Source: Treponema sp. | Lineage (GTDB): Bacteria; Spirochaetota; Spirochaetia; Treponematales; Treponemataceae | DNA: 6,970 bases | Reading direction: 5' to 3' | Assembly: GCA_016282455.1 (NCBI GenBank) | Contig: JAEEKM010000177.1 | Location: 1 to 6,970 of the forward strand | Part shown: positions 6,795-6,970 of the stretch, in pieces | How positions within the stretch are numbered: position 1 is the first letter of the stretch | How the letters are laid out: the number at the start of each line of letters is the position of its first letter | Position numbers and translations under genes: made by a program | Notes under the pieces: generated by a model | The model's input: only the letters and a program-made list of their open reading frames with translations | Databases searched by the model: none | What the model was told of the DNA's origin: nothing

Positions 6795-6970
6795 GTGGAT
6801 TTTCCAAGAGCCAGTGAAATAAGTTCTGTAATTTTTGACTTTGACGGTACCATTTATGACACCCGCTGGCTTGGTTTGCGTCTTGTTCTGGATCATCTGT
6901 CTGACAATTATACCATCGGCATGGAAAGACTTGTCCGTCATTCCATGATTGGTCAGGATTTTTATTCCCA
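6795..6970 (+). CDS. HAD-superfamily hydrolase, N-terminal part (cut by right edge)
   Basis: Fifty-eight codons are present and the frame is open at the window end. Residues 12-22 read VIFDFDGTIYD, the classic HAD motif I with nucleophile Asp15 and acid/base Asp17. What follows (RWLGLRLVLDHL and on) would be the start of a helical cap region as in phosphoglycolate or phosphoserine phosphatase-like members. The start is the GTG at 6795: AGGGG (6784-6788) overlaps the exporter's stop codon and sits six bases upstream. An in-frame TTG at 6789 is too close to that site. With a nine-base gap it is probably part of the same operon. Likely a cytoplasmic phosphatase acting on a small phosphorylated molecule; the later motifs needed to say more lie outside the window. 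Confidence 0.8.
   Translation, partial: MDFPRASEISSVIFDFDGTIYDTRWLGLRLVLDHLSDNYTIGMERLVRHSMIGQDFYS

Noticed and set aside
6660..6941. Minus-strand open frame of 93 codons at the right end
   Set aside because: Antisense to the end of the exporter and the start of the HAD gene, both of which carry clear motifs.

Overview
The window looks like chromosomal DNA of a spirochaete, most likely a host-associated Treponema. This is inferred from protein flavour: a bacterial-type GluRS with a lengthened C-terminal half, signal peptides ending in '-LFA/ED' or '-VFS/EN', and moderately AT-rich coding DNA. No search could be run to confirm it. There are no rRNA or tRNA genes, insertion sequences or CRISPR arrays.

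Layout: bases 1-268 hold the first 89 codons of a gene on the minus strand encoding an exported protein of unknown function; it runs off the left edge. Bases 269-499 are a divergent, AT-rich control region. It has a good promoter facing left, two overlapping promoters facing right, and a hairpin in the untranslated leader of the rightward genes. From base 500 everything is on the plus strand and tightly packed: gltX (glutamyl-tRNA synthetase), a GH3-family adenylate-forming enzyme, a LolA-like periplasmic protein, a 12-helix MMPL/RND-type exporter (start overlapping the LolA-like gene by 32 bases), and the first 58 codons of a HAD-superfamily hydrolase cut by the right edge. Gaps between genes are 32, 16, -32 and 9 bases and no terminator is visible, so the five genes probably form one transcription unit.

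How they may work together: a periplasmic LolA-like carrier beside an MMPL exporter of the COG4258 type is the pairing known from aryl-polyene and xanthomonadin-type clusters, where the product is moved to the outer membrane. Here an acyl-activating GH3 enzyme lies directly upstream instead of the usual AMP-ligase genes. The inference is a pathway that activates a carboxylic acid, possibly forms an amide or similar conjugate, and exports a lipid-like product to the outer membrane. The substrate cannot be read from this window, and the remaining genes are presumably to the right of it.
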